NCBI GenBank assembly: GCA_963678675.1
Contig: OY783197.1
Coordinates: 26,843,470-26,907,469, forward strand
Reading direction: 5' to 3'
DNA: 64,000 nt
DNA from: Xiphydria camelus
Taxonomy: Eukaryota > Arthropoda > Insecta > Hymenoptera > Xiphydriidae
A program made the position numbers and the translations under genes. The notes beneath the pieces were generated by a model that worked only from the letters and a program-made list of their open reading frames with translations, did not search any database and was not told the origin of the DNA. Shown here one piece after another: positions 11,935 through 21,694 of the stretch; within the stretch, counting starts at the first letter, position 1; the number at the start of each line of letters is the position of its first letter.

Positions 11935-13000
11935 CGCTTAGCAACTTGTTCCGGTCTGCCCTACTTTCGGCTGACTATTATGACCATAGAGGTTGAAATT
12001 TGACAAAATCACCAAAGAAAGGCACAAAGAAAATAAATAATTATAATATAAGTATCCTCAACAAAATTCGCGGAAGAGGAAAAAAAAAAGCCTCTAGTGA
12101 CGCAATAAATATGTATACATTTAATGAGACTGTTTCCCTTTTTTCAAAGCATTCTCTTCCGACCGAACGGAAACACATTATTTCTATTACTTTTCCTTTA
12201 CGACGAAAATTGCCGAGAGACATTTCCGGATCCCGGCGCTTGTTTTTTTTTGCGAACGAGGTTTTTATGTGAGAGATTTATCAAAGAACGTCTCGTCAAA
12301 GGAGCAAAAAATCCATCTTCATTCATAAAATCGTCGAGTAATGGCGGGATTTGCGTAAGCAAGCATACCCGGTGTCCGTAATCGATTCGACCGAGCCTTG
12401 GGTAAGGTTGAGGAATAGACCGTAGCTAATTATGCCGTTAAATATTACAGCGTTTCATTCCGGACACGGGTAAAGGCTGGTCCGCGAAACTCTGCGAAAC
12501 GACCCATTTAGACGTACAATTAGGGAAAAATGGAAGAGGGGATAATTTTCAGCAAAATACGTTGTCGAAAAAAAACTGAGGCTCAGCGAGGGAAAAGAAG
12601 TCGAGGTAAAAACTGAAAAGCAGCCCCCGATATCGTTTCCCCCGTAAGTATTGTAATTCTTCAATTCGACGCAATTTATAAATACCCAATTAAAACTCGT
12701 ATCAGACGTTTGCTTAACGAAGAAAGGTAGCAGAGAATATTAATTAGCAGCCAGAGGAATGATTTACAATTAACTTTCCCGCTTGGTGACCCGTTTTCCT
12801 CGTCTCTTGCCTTCTATATAAAACAACTTTCGATACTTTACCATGTATTAAACTTTGCTAAAGCCGGCGTACGCGTAGTACGGTATACAGTATATTCAAC
12901 TCGGAGAAAATAGGGGACGGTATAAGGAAATCGGGAGAGGAGCTCGAGCAGGGGATATGGGCTATTGAATTATGTCTGGATAGAATATCATGCAATACTG
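11935..13000. other. Unique non-coding stretch
   Basis: No recognisable gene. Short frames of 60-90 codons occur on both strands without domain features. Confidence 0.4.
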
Positions 13001-13082
13001 CGCTGAGAAAAATAATTAGGTCCAAATGACTAAACACATTTCGTTCAACGTGTTTAGTTATCCTGACCAAAAAGTGGTTAGT
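13001..13082 (+). mobile_element. Element A1, 5' part, interrupted
   Basis: It begins CGCTGAGAAAAATAATTAGG and continues with the family A block GTTTAGTTATCCTGACCAAA, also found at 29,695-29,953 and 35,870-36,130. The sequence stops matching where the TTAA-flanked element at 13,087 begins. I could not find a clear continuation after 13,326, so the right part is decayed or deleted. Confidence 0.65.
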
Positions 13083-13086
13083 TTAA

Positions 13087-13322
13087 CACTAGAACTACCG
13101 AATGGTCGCGCTCTATAAGACGGTCGTTTTGGCGGGTGACTATCTCGTTATCCGTGGATTTTTCGTGCACACTGCTATAGAACTTTTTTGTAGGCTGAAA
13201 TGTGCTCTACAAAAAAGTATTCTACCGATTTTCACAAAAACCTCACGGGCTACGAAATAATTGAGATTGAATGGAATTCTGAATAAGACACCGGTCAAAT
13301 TGACCGGTTGCGGTAGTTCGTG
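13087..13322. mobile_element. piggyBac-like MITE with TTAA duplication, 236 bp
   Basis: TTAA sits directly on both sides (13,083-13,086 and 13,323-13,326). The termini are CACTAGAACTACCG and CGGTAGTTCGTG, complementary apart from a short gap. A TTAA duplication is the hallmark of piggyBac-type transposition, which is known biology. No transposase ORF is present. The inside carries the palindrome ACCGGTCAAATTGACCGGT and a CTACAAAAAAGT block. It lies within element A1 and so is younger than it. Confidence 0.85.
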
Positions 13323-13348
13323 TTAAATGGTTAAAATCTATTTCCGGT

Positions 13349-13438
13349 AAATAATTGAAGACCTCGGCTGTAAAATCTATTAACTAGCATGGAGTTCCAT
13401 ATCAGTTAACTGGTTTTACAGCCGAGTTCTTCATTATT
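13349..13438. repeat. Imperfect inverted repeat, 90 bp
   Basis: GAAGACCTCGGCTGTAAAAT faces GTTTTACAGCCGAGTTCTTC, with AATAATT and AATTATT-like outer ends. It could be a small MITE or one arm pair of a larger decayed element. Confidence 0.65.
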
Positions 13439-13922
13439 GATCATGCTAAATAGTTCGCAATATATTTTTTCGCGTCAAAGTCATTAAGAATTAAAAGTCG
13501 TTAAATGAAAGTGGTACGCAGCATTTTTAATAAGTTACAAACCGCAACAATCTTGACAGATCCCCCTCAACATTAAATCCTGTTTCGCTTAAACAGTCTC
13601 TCGCTTCTAGATCAATCTCACATTCGGACCCACAGAGATGGCGTGGCGAAAGCGGATTATCGGAACTCGGCGGCGGTGGCGCACACAGGGTGTCCGTCAA
13701 ACTTTCGGGAGTCCTTAGAAAGCGAAATCCTCGAGATGTACATAAGTACGAGCTGTACGTTGTACGACTTATAAGAGTTGTAAGATAAGTTCGCGCGATT
13801 CGAAGCTCTCCGCGCAAATCCGCATAACTCACCGCAAACGCGAGACATCCGGTGCGGGGCTCGCCGAATCCCCTCAAGTTTTCGTCTTCTCGCGGTATTT
13901 ATCCCTGTGCTCGCGCGCGAGG

Positions 13923-13924
<2 letters not shown>
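13439..13924. other. Unique non-coding stretch
   Basis: No supported feature. Confidence 0.4.

Positions 13925-13957
<33 letters not shown>
13925..13957 (+). repeat. (TC)n microsatellite
   Basis: A perfect TC tract of about 33 bases. It opens a 550-base stretch that is strongly pyrimidine-rich on the plus strand. Confidence 0.95.
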
Positions 13958-13959
<2 letters not shown>

Positions 13960-14251
13960 TTTTCTTACGCTTTTTTCTTTTCTCCTTTGCATCTTGTCTT
14001 TGTGTTTACGTATTTCTTTAAGCGCTTATTCGTATCATTTACTTCCACTTAGTATACTTTATTTTGTTAGTTTAATCCGTATTATTTGTATTGTAAATTT
14101 TTATTTACCTTATTTTCTTAGTCTAGGCCGTTTCTTTTTTTCTTCACGTTTTTCTTTTCTTTTTCCTTTTCTCTCTTTTATCTTCTATCTCTTTTCACTC
14201 GTTTACTCTCTTAGTTGCTCTCTTTGTCATTAATTTGTTCTGACCTTTTGT
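13958..14251 (+). other. Pyrimidine-rich stretch upstream of a retroelement 3' end
   Basis: The plus strand is dominated by T and C (TTTTCTTTTCTCC, CTTTTCTCTCTTTTATC). Together with the stem-loop and CTT tail that follow, it may be the 3' untranslated part of a non-LTR retroelement. The open frame through it is leucine- and serine-rich and not credible as protein. Confidence 0.35.
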
Positions 14252-14313
14252 GTGCTCTCAGAGAGCCTCTGCGGCCCTAGAGCAAAATAAATGCTTCTTC
14301 TTCTTCTTCTTCT
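14252..14313 (+). mobile_element. Non-LTR/SINE-like 3' end with CTT tail, copy 1
   Basis: GCTCTCAGAGAGCCTCTGCG is followed by GCCCTAGAGC, then AAAATAAATG and a CTTCTTCTTCTTCTTCTTCT tail. The order stem-loop, AATAAA-like signal, then simple tail is typical of LINE and SINE 3' ends. A second copy lies 150 bases downstream in the same orientation. No ORF is attached. Confidence 0.5.
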
Positions 14314-14400
14314 CCCTTTACTTTATTTACCTACTTATTTGCGTCTCTCTACTTATTTACTTTATTCATTTATTTTTATTATATTTCTTGCATTTTTTTT

Positions 14401-14462
14401 GCGAGCTCTTAGAGGGCTTGCCCTAGAGCACAATAAACGCTTCTTCTTCTTCTTCCTCCTCT
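14401..14462 (+). mobile_element. Non-LTR/SINE-like 3' end with CTT tail, copy 2
   Basis: GCTCTTAGAGGGCTTGCCCT then AGAGCAC, CAATAAACG and CTTCTTCTTCTTC. The stem GCTCT/AGAGC plus AGGGC/GCCCT is better preserved than in copy 1. The 150 bases between copies are T-rich. Two tails in tandem suggest a second 3'-truncated insertion near the first or a local duplication. Confidence 0.5.
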
Positions 14463-15296
14463 TTTTCTTCTTCTCTCCGTCCGCCACGGTGGACGGAAGC
14501 GATGAAAAATAACGGAGGAAATTGCTCGAGAGGGGGAAAAAAATTCGAAGAGACGAGAAGATTGAAGGTAGCCGCCAGGAACTTCCAATTTGGAAGTTCG
14601 CGCGCCGAAGGACCGGATGTCCGCGGCGAGTGGAGTTTCCCGTTTTGGCCGTGTCGACGGGGTGGATCGTTTAGGTAATCCCCCGAGAGGGGCGAAGTCG
14701 AAGGGAGCGAGACGAAACGCGGAGGGATCCCCCGTTCCGCGATTGGCAGGACTTTCTCGTGCGAACAGACCGCCGCCTGTGCGAGTCGCGCGCGGTGTGT
14801 TTGCTTCGTTTCTTCTTCCTGCTTCGGGATGCGCGCCGCGGTTTTTTTTCGTCTCGACGCTCGTGGCTTTAAATTGGCGCGGAGAAAAACCGTCGTCGCG
14901 CGTTTATCACTAGTTTCGCGAGGGGCGTGAACCTCGCTGCCAAATTGGGGGGATTTATGGGAGGCTCGTGGGTGTAATTTATTTGTAATTAGGATAATTC
15001 GACTGCTACTTTCGTGGCGCTTAATTCTCCGTATAAAAAATAAATGCGGCAGAAATATTGGAAAAATACTCCGAAAACATTGCCACAGTATTTACTGGAA
15101 TAGCAGGAAGACAAACATAGGCTGGAAAGTGAAAATAAGGTTCACAAAAAGAAGGAAAAAAACGTGAAGCAATGGACAGTCGGACAACCGAGAAACGACA
15201 AAGAGAACGAAAACGAAGAAACGAAGCGATAGAGGAGGGAAACAAAAATATAGACGGGGAAAGAAAAACGCGGAGAATACGAAAGTCAACTGGGCC
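14463..15296. other. Unique stretch, CpG-rich at 14.6-14.95 kb
   Basis: A GC- and CpG-rich block with a 107-codon frame shows no recognised family. The block then falls to AT-rich sequence. No reliable exon signals were found. Confidence 0.35.
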
Positions 15297-15419
15297 GCGC
15301 CTCACGCGATGACAGCCCCACTCGCGTGCAGCCTCTTTCGGGAGGAGGGAAGCGACGGTACATCTCGACCCCTGCCGGAAGACGTTTCCACAACCAGTTC
15401 GCAAGAACGGTGGAGGACT

Positions 15420-15486
15420 CGCGTGAGACGGTGATAGGGTGAGAGAGAGAGAGAGTGAGAGAGGGAGGAAGGGAGGGAGAGCGAGC
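15420..15486 (+). repeat. Impure GA-rich microsatellite
   Basis: GAGAGAGAGAGAGTGAGAGAG followed by GGGAGGAAGGGAGGGAGAG. It lies just upstream of the tandem repeat at 15,497. Confidence 0.8.
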
Positions 15487-15496
15487 GTGGAAGGAA

Positions 15497-16013
15497 AAAT
15501 CTATCCTCCCCTCGGACGATTAGAAAGACGTTTCCACGAAGTGGCATCTCGAAATTGCATTTCATCCACTCGTGTAGATTGTTTTCCTTGTCCCGAATTT
15601 TTTACGAGCCCCAAAACGCACTCCCTTTCGACTGTGCCGATCGTTATGTAATCCCTCGAAAAGACGAGGAAGCGTTGGGGACGGGAGGATCCGTCCTCCC
15701 CCGAACGATTAAGAGGGCTTCGTCGTGAAGTGCCACCCTGAAATTCCACTTCATTCGCGTCGCGCGTATATCGTCTCTCCGTCGTCTCGAATTTTCTACA
15801 AACACCAAAATTTCCACCGTTTCGACAGGTGTATAATCCTTTGAAAGGGGAAGAAGCGACGGGAGCAAGACAAAGCGAGAGGGAGGGGGGATGGCCATCC
15901 TCCCACGCGATTCGCGGGGCTTCGCCGTGAAGCGTTGTCCCGAAATTCCACTTAAATCGCGTCCCTTGCGCGTCTTTGCTCGGTTTTCGTCGTCAACAAT
16001 TTTCCGCGACACT
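15497..16013. repeat. Decayed tandem repeat, unit about 200 bp, 2.6 copies
   Basis: Units begin near 15,497, 15,690 and 15,892. Shared landmarks in order are ATCCTCC-CCGAACGATTA, a GGGCTTCG-CGTGAAGTG block, CGAAATTCCACTT, GTCCCGAATTTT or GTCTCGAATTTTC, and an ATAATCC-TTTGAAA block near the end. Identity is moderate. On the minus strand all three copies keep a similar peptide pattern (K-W-N-F ... L-H-x-E-A), which could be inherited from a coding ancestor or simply reflect duplication without frame-breaking changes. A more diverged fourth unit may precede it at 15.30-15.42 kb. Confidence 0.65.
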
Positions 16014-16293
16014 GACATTTTTCTCAGATATATTCATTGCGAACCGATGGATCATAATCGTGGAAGAGAAACGGCCCCTCCGCGATCGTGACACTTCGAT
16101 TAGCGACGATACATCAATCAAGGGCTCGGCCGCTGTTAAACTCGACGCCGATTTGTCAAATCGGCACTCCGAGGGCTAAATTCAACCGCTCTTTAAGCTG
16201 CACTTAATTCCGAGTCCTACGCTCTTATCGTCGCGCATGCGAGGGGCAACTTCCGCGGGTCGGGAATCGAATTTCGATTTGGGGTATGAGGTA
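16014..16293. other. Unique spacer
   Basis: No supported feature before the B1 element. Confidence 0.4.
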
Positions 16294-16522
16294 CAGTGTA
16301 AAAAAATTTGCATTAAATTTAACACAATTGTATTTAATAAAGCTTTTATTCAACACGTGACTTTTTGAAAATTAATATACTCCGTTATGAAAATGATAAG
16401 GGATATTTTGCAAGGAAATATATTAATTTTCATAATTACGGAGTATATTAATTCTCATAATCACGTATCGGAAAGAAGCTTTATACAAGAGTATATTAAA
16501 AATACAAGTTTTTCTTACAATG
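16294..16522 (+). mobile_element. Element B1
   Basis: TA, then CAGTGTAAAAAAATTTGCAT at the left and TTTTTCTTACAATG at the right, followed by TA. Inside, a GAAAATTAATATACTCCGTT block and its inverted copy ACGGAGTATATTAATT face each other, and AAGCTTTTATTCAAC faces an AAGAAGCTTTATAC block. It is non-coding. The next element, B2, begins immediately after the shared TA. Confidence 0.85.
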
Positions 16523-16524
16523 TA

Positions 16525-16731
16525 CACTGTAAAAAAATTGTATTGAATTTAATACAATTGTATATAGCGCTTTTATTCAATACGTGATTATGAAAATTAA
16601 TATACACCGTTAAGAAATTAATAAGGTCAATTTTATAAGGAAATATATTAATTTTCATAATCACGTATTGGAGAGAAAAAGGCTTTATATTATATAAAAG
16701 TGCATTAAAAATACGAATTTTTCTTACAGCG
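16525..16731 (+). mobile_element. Element B2, tandem to B1
   Basis: It starts CACTGTAAAAAAATTGTATT and ends TTTTTCTTACAGCG, flanked by TA on both sides (16,523-16,524 and 16,732-16,733). It has the same internal order as B1: GCTTTTATTCAATACGTGAT, GAAAATTAATATACACCGTT and an inverted arm ending CATAATCACGTATTG. The TA between B1 and B2 is shared. Confidence 0.88.
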
Positions 16732-17512
16732 TATACACCAGGCTCCTCTTATCAGTCCTTGAATTTTTAAAAACTTTAGTCCATTTCCAAAATTCAAGAT
16801 AAACATTTTTAACAGCGCGTATCATCGCAAACTAAAATTAGCAACGAAAGCTCTACGAGTACCACAATTGCATCCCTCATCCCCTACTGGTACACACGTC
16901 CCAATATCTGCCTCCGAACGAAGCATTCCATACTTCCACACGTACGCGCGGTCCACTGGCGTGTGAGAAGGAAACATTTGTTCCCTCGGCTCCGCTCGAG
17001 TTACTCGCGGGGGCTCCGTACTTTCGCCAGCCCACTTGTCGAGGGTGAATTCGCCTCTCGTGCCTCCTCAGTGCTCCGCGCCCACTCTTTCTTCGCCCCC
17101 GCCGTAGACAATACGCGGAGAGGAAGACGGGCTCTTCGTTATTCCGCGCTCCTACCTACGAAACGGCTGCGACCTCGCGAATCCGAGCGCGATATCGATC
17201 CGTCGCGGGAGGGGAGCACGCGATTGGAAATGATTTCCCGTCGAAACGATTGAAAGCTCGAGCGATACGACGCGGTGCTTCGCTCTTCGTCTCTCCGTGA
17301 CTCCCGATTCATATTTACGATCGTTTTTCGAGGTCAAGGTTCGCGGATCGGCATTCAATGATTCGGTACTTTGCTGCATGCAGGTAGCGATGCTGCAGCG
17401 CTGAGAATAAGATTGCTAATCCCCAGGAGCGATTTTATCGAATATCGATTAGATTAAAATATTATTCGATTCAATTGATAATGCATACTTATATGGTATA
17501 TGTCTGATTGAC
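16732..17512. other. Unique stretch, CpG-rich at 16.93-17.35 kb
   Basis: No gene recognised. A 96-codon frame at 16,963-17,253 is arginine- and serine-rich with no domain pattern. Confidence 0.35.
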
Positions 17513-18044
17513 ATACTGAGAAAATACAATAGCTTATTTGTAGTTAAGAAATTTATGTTCGAATGTGAAGAAATAAATATCTTTTTGGACCAAGTAAATG
17601 TTCGTTAATTAATACGATACTTACACCCAGAGAAAAGGGATTACCTAATAGTTGAATACGAACCTAGTAGAATCATTTATTTGAGATGACTAGGAATTTA
17701 TTCACATCGAATAAAAGTCTATTGGAATTAAAAAAATATTTTACCAGGTTCACACATACTCGATTAAAAGGTTTTGCAAAATATTTATCAAGCAGACTTT
17801 TATTCGATATGAATAAAATCCTATTTATCTCAAATAGATTTTTCTATTATTAGGTTCGTATTCAACTAAATCCTTTTCCTCGGTGCATTCAACGCAATTA
17901 AATATTTTCAGGCGATTGTTTCAATGAAATAAACGTTCTAATAATTGACATACATTTTCTTCTCGTAATGAAATATTTATTTCACTACATGTATTTGAAA
18001 TTACATTTACTCACTACTACGAGTAATAAACTGTCTTCTCGATG
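17513..18044 (+). mobile_element. Element D1, split by C1
   Basis: The left end is degenerate (ACTGAGAAAATACAATAG). It is followed by the family landmark GTTCGAATGTG, then GAAATAAATATC, then TTTTTGGACCAAGTAAATG. After the C1 insertion it resumes with ATGAAATAAACGTTC, AATGAAATATTTATTTC and ends AATAAACTGTCTTCTCGATG. The same blocks occur in D2 and D3. No ORF. Confidence 0.75.
17634..17885 (+). mobile_element. Element C1, nested in D1
   Basis: The left arm has AGAGAAAAGGGATTACC and GTTGAATACGAACCTA. The right arm is the complement TAGGTTCGTATTCAACTAAA, CCTTTTCCTCGGTG. Inner arms include ATTTATTCACATCGAATAAA and TTTTATTCGATATGAATAAA. D-family sequence is found on both sides, so C1 inserted into D1. 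TA lies on the left and CA on the right. Confidence 0.82.
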
Positions 18045-18469
18045 CATTCGTTCGAATCAAATAAATATGCTTCTAGAACTATTCGATAGTCCATTTATCT
18101 GTATCTACAATCAAGTCCCCTTCCAAGTGTGTACACAGTTCTCAAAGCCTGTCGCGATAGAATCTTATTTTTGGAGGGTGTTCCGAAGCGGAGAAAGATA
18201 AACACGAAAGAAAACGACCCAACTGATACGACGGGACCCGTATCGGTGCGGAGATGTCAAAGTTTCGACGGCGCGACGGTATATAGGGTGAGAGCAGGAT
18301 GAAACGGGGGTACTCCAGTTTTGGCATTACCTGCGGTGAGTGCTAATGGAAAGCAAAGGCCCCGACGAAAGTACCCCATTTTACCCCGCTTTACCCCACT
18401 CGGCCGATGTCGGATCGGCACTGGCAGTCGCATCGTTTCGAGTAGGGAAAACCGCGGAGAATTGGTACG
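18045..18469. other. Unique spacer
   Basis: GC content rises after 18.2 kb. No gene was recognised. Confidence 0.4.
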
Positions 18470-18523
18470 CGAAGTTGGCCCCTCGCTTCCGTTACCTTCC
18501 GCGGTAACGAGGAGCCAACTTCG
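18470..18523. repeat. GGCC hairpin family, copy 2
   Basis: CGAAGTTGGCCCCTCG faces CGAGGAGCCAACTTCG, with one mismatch in the CCCC/GGAG part. The loop, TTCCGTTACCTTCCGCGGTA, aligns with the loops at 8763 and 45,603. Outer sequence does not clearly pair. Confidence 0.75.
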
Positions 18524-18584
18524 TTCGTCTACTCGCCCTGGTTTTTTCATATGTGGTATTCGTCCGGCGGACCTTGCGAGGGTA

Positions 18585-19171
18585 CGCCGAGAAAACAGTT
18601 TACTTGTAGTCAATAAATATTTATTTGAATATGATGAAATAAACATTTTATTGGATCAAGAAAATGTTCGTTACACAGGAAAAAATTAATTGTAGCATTT
18701 ATAAAGTTTATGGTAAATTTCGAAACAAGGCCAATTTATTGTTACGATAACTACAGTTTTAGTAAAAAATATAGTAAAATTTGTAGAAATCGCAAGCGTT
18801 GTCGTAATTTTACCTAAAATTTTCGTTATCGTAACAATAAATTGGCCTCGTTCCGAAAGTTATCACAAACTTTGTGTAAATGCTATGATTTATTTTTTCT
18901 GTGTATCTACCTGTTGATTACTGAGTTGGCAAGTTTGATTAATTCTAGAATTATTATACAATATTTATCGGTCCAATTGAAAAATTAAACGCTACGATTT
19001 CTGTAGCTATTACATACGATATTTATTTAGCACAATTAAACCCTTTGAGGCAACCATTCGACTGAAATAAACATTTTAATAATTAACATGTATTTTCTCG
19101 TCCTAATGAAATATCTATTTCGCCGTATTCCGAATTACATTTTTAACTGTTAATAAACTGTCTTCTCGGTG
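18585..19171 (+). mobile_element. Element D2, split by E1
   Basis: It begins CGCCGAGAAAACAGTTTACT and ends TAATAAACTGTCTTCTCGGT plus G, so the ends are inverted repeats (CACCGAGAAAACAGTTTA). TA lies on the left and TG on the right. Landmarks are ATGATGAAATAAACATTTT, GGATCAAGAAAATGTTCG, GAGGCAACCATTCGACTG and AAATATCTATTTCGCCG. E1 occupies 18,674-18,903. Confidence 0.82.
18674..18903 (+). mobile_element. Element E1, nested in D2, TA duplication
   Basis: CACAGGAAAAAATTAATTG to TTTATTTTTTCTGTG, flanked by TA on each side (18,672-18,673 and 18,904-18,905). It is a near-complete palindrome: GGCCAATTTATTGTTACGAT faces ATCGTAACAATAAATTGGCC. One unit corresponds to a single repeat of the E2 array. 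Non-coding. Confidence 0.88.
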
Positions 19172-20062
19172 TGCATAGAGGTAGCCAACGAAAATACTCG
19201 TTCGGCTTTCCTCGTCGCTAAGAGAGCGTAGTGCTCGCGCGATTCAGTCCTCCCTCGTGGTCTCGCTTTAAAAAATAAAGCGGGAGGATGCTGGATCCTC
19301 CACTTCGAGAGTGAGCCGAGGCGGCAACGTCGTCGAGTGTAGGATTTACGCGTCGGGTATAGGAGGGTCGGACTGGCAAATAACGACGACCCTGTATCCT
19401 CATCCATCACCGAACTTTTCGGTCTTGAATTTTCGCGCGTGCGTCCGGTCTTTAGAGCGCTTGCTAAACTCTTTCGTGGGTACGCGTGCGCGCGCGTTCT
19501 GAGTAGCGACAACTTCTTCGGGGTTCGAGCGTTATCTCGAAATTGTTCGTGCTGTTCGAACCGTCCCTATCGACGTCATCAGTTCGAATTGACGAGTTTG
19601 GTCCGAGGTAAGGGTGCATTGTAATTTTCAGTTTGCTTCGAAAATAGGTGCTTCCGTGTGAAGACGTTAATCTGAAGTGATGCAGATAATTTCTTGTTCA
19701 TTTTCGTAGTTATATACGTTTTGCACTTATCCCCCTCGTCGCGAATTCACCGGGTAGATCTCTTATCGGAGTGACTCCGAAAAACTATAGCTCCACCTCT
19801 TATCGCTTCTTCGCGGCGTCTGCGACTTTTTTCACCGGAAGTTAATTTATGTACACGAAATACGTAAGCAGAGAAGAGAAACTATTAAATCGAAGAATTA
19901 TTACTTTCGAGAGTAATTATGACACGATTAATTTGGTTCGAGGAATGTTAATTTGATTGAACAAATGTGGCGTCAAAATAATAAATGAATTATTTGAGAT
20001 AATCGCTATTTTTTTATATAAATATTAGTCCGAAGAAATATTCTTTCTCGCGACATATGTAT
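19172..20062. other. Unique stretch, CpG-rich at 19.3-19.6 kb
   Basis: It contains the possible promoter described at 19,579 and otherwise no recognised feature. Confidence 0.35.
19579..19613 (+). promoter_or_regulatory. Possible initiator and short first exon ending in a splice donor
   Basis: TCAGTTCG matches the arthropod initiator TCAGT. It follows a CpG-rich block and lies 27 bases before CCGAG|GTAAGG, a good 5' splice site at 19,607/19,608. The arrangement would fit an untranslated first exon. Both motifs are short and could be chance. There is no TATA box at the expected distance and no downstream exon can be named. Confidence 0.2.
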
Positions 20063-20722
20063 GTATGTACATTAGACTGATTCAAAAAAAAAGCTTTTTT
20101 AATTAATTCTCTTGGCGGGCACTTAAAACGTTAGTATTTAATGTAACTTTGAATATGCCGCGCGGGTGCATATTCTCACTCAATATTTAGGGGTGTCTCA
20201 ATCGCTTTTTCTGATATCCATTTGAATAACACGGTGAAATGTTTGCATCATCGGTTTAGTTCTAATTCCTTCTACGGTAAACAAATTTCCCCGTGACAAA
20301 TTAGAAAAATTGAGAGTTTTAGGTGTAATTGACGTAAAGAACTATTATTTCTAATTATTAAATAAAATTAAATGATAATTATGGGGGAATATATTGCGCA
20401 ATTTATTCCTCCATGATTATCATTTAATTCTATTTAATAATTAAAAATAATATTTCTTTACGTCAACTACACCTAAAACTCAATTTTTCACGGGGAAATT
20501 TTTTTACCGTAGAAGAAATTAGCACTAAACCAATGATTTAAAGATTTCACCGTGTTATTCAAATGGAAATCAGAAAAAAGCAATTGAGACACCTCTATAA
20601 ATATCGAGTGAGAATGTGCACCCAGCGGCATATTCGAAGTTACATTAAATACTGACGTTTTAAGTGCCCGCCAAGAGAATTAATTAAAAAAGCTTCTTTC
20701 TGAATCAGTCTAATGTACATAC
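20063..20722. repeat. Long fold-back element, 660 bp, arms over 300 bp
   Basis: GTATGTACATTAGACTGATT at the left is repeated in inverse at the right (GAATCAGTCTAATGTACATA). Matching pairs continue inward: AATTCTCTTGGCGGGCACTT, GGTGTAATTGACGTAAAG, and GATAATTATGGGGGAAT near the centre, leaving a loop of about 20 bases. The arms are almost colinear with few changes, so it is a young or homogenised element. TA at both ends fits a TA duplication. No ORF. Confidence 0.92.
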
Positions 20723-21694
20723 ACGTTCATTTCTCACAGTTTCTTCTATCACGAGTAGAATTTCAAGGGAGATGATAAGGAGGAAATGTCAAGAAGATGA
20801 GTGACCGACACTGTCAACGATTTTTCCAAACGACTCCTCGACTCGCTTCGACGATCGTATCACTGTATAACTAATTGTATGTATACTTATACAATTACCC
20901 AATGTTTCTCTTCCGTCACTCTCGCTTTCATCGCCCGCAATATATGTAGAAGCGCGCATCTGGCCGGGCGACGTCGGTTCCATCCGCGTCGCCGGACGTG
21001 ACTCCGTCGTCCTCTTTCGGTGGGGTAGTCCAGTGGAAAAAAAAATTGTTTCCACTTTTTTTTTTTTCAATATCCAAGCGTCGCTCTCTATATTGGACAC
21101 GCCCACTTCGCGTCCGCGATCCGGACGAGGGTCTCTCGCGGAATCTCGACGTTCGTACGTACTCGGCGAACATTTTTCGCGACGTGCCTCGCGTTGCCCC
21201 CCTCCCTCTCCTTTTTTCACGCCGTGAAGAGCCGCGCAGGGAAATAAGATATCGCGATAAATCGAAGGTGAGGAAAAAATACCGGCCGATAATATTCCTC
21301 GCACACTCCCCCTCCTTCTCCCGGGTTAATGAAGCGAAATGTCATCAACCGACCCCAACGACGAAACCCTCTACCACGTGTGAACCCGCGCGACTATTTA
21401 ATAACGCGACACGCTCGAAACACCCCTTGCACTTCCGCCCGTGGCGACGCCTACCCGAAGAACCCTACTCCTCGTAGCGGAGGGCTCAAGTTTTTTACGG
21501 CGAGAAAGTTTCGCGCGCTTTCGCGAGGTGCGCGACGACAACCGCGACAACGCTTTTCGAGATTAGCCGAGGGTCTAATCTAATTAGTCGACGGCGAGAG
21601 AGGGAGAAAGAGACTACGTTCGTTACAAGGGTGTATCAACACGGCGGTTGGTATCTGTGTACGACATGCCGACTGTGTCAATGACAGCGACGAG
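20723..21694. other. Unique stretch, CpG-rich at 20.95-21.6 kb
   Basis: A 171-codon minus-strand frame and a 159-codon plus-strand frame overlap here. Both are basic and without recognisable motifs, and each is expected in GC-rich DNA. No gene is called. Confidence 0.35.

Noticed and set aside
19545..19565. GTTCGAACC string resembling a tRNA B box
   Set aside because: No matching A box or cloverleaf upstream.
20789..21304. 171-codon minus-strand frame
   Set aside because: It overlaps a 159-codon frame on the opposite strand in GC-rich DNA. Basic, low-information sequence with no recognised family.
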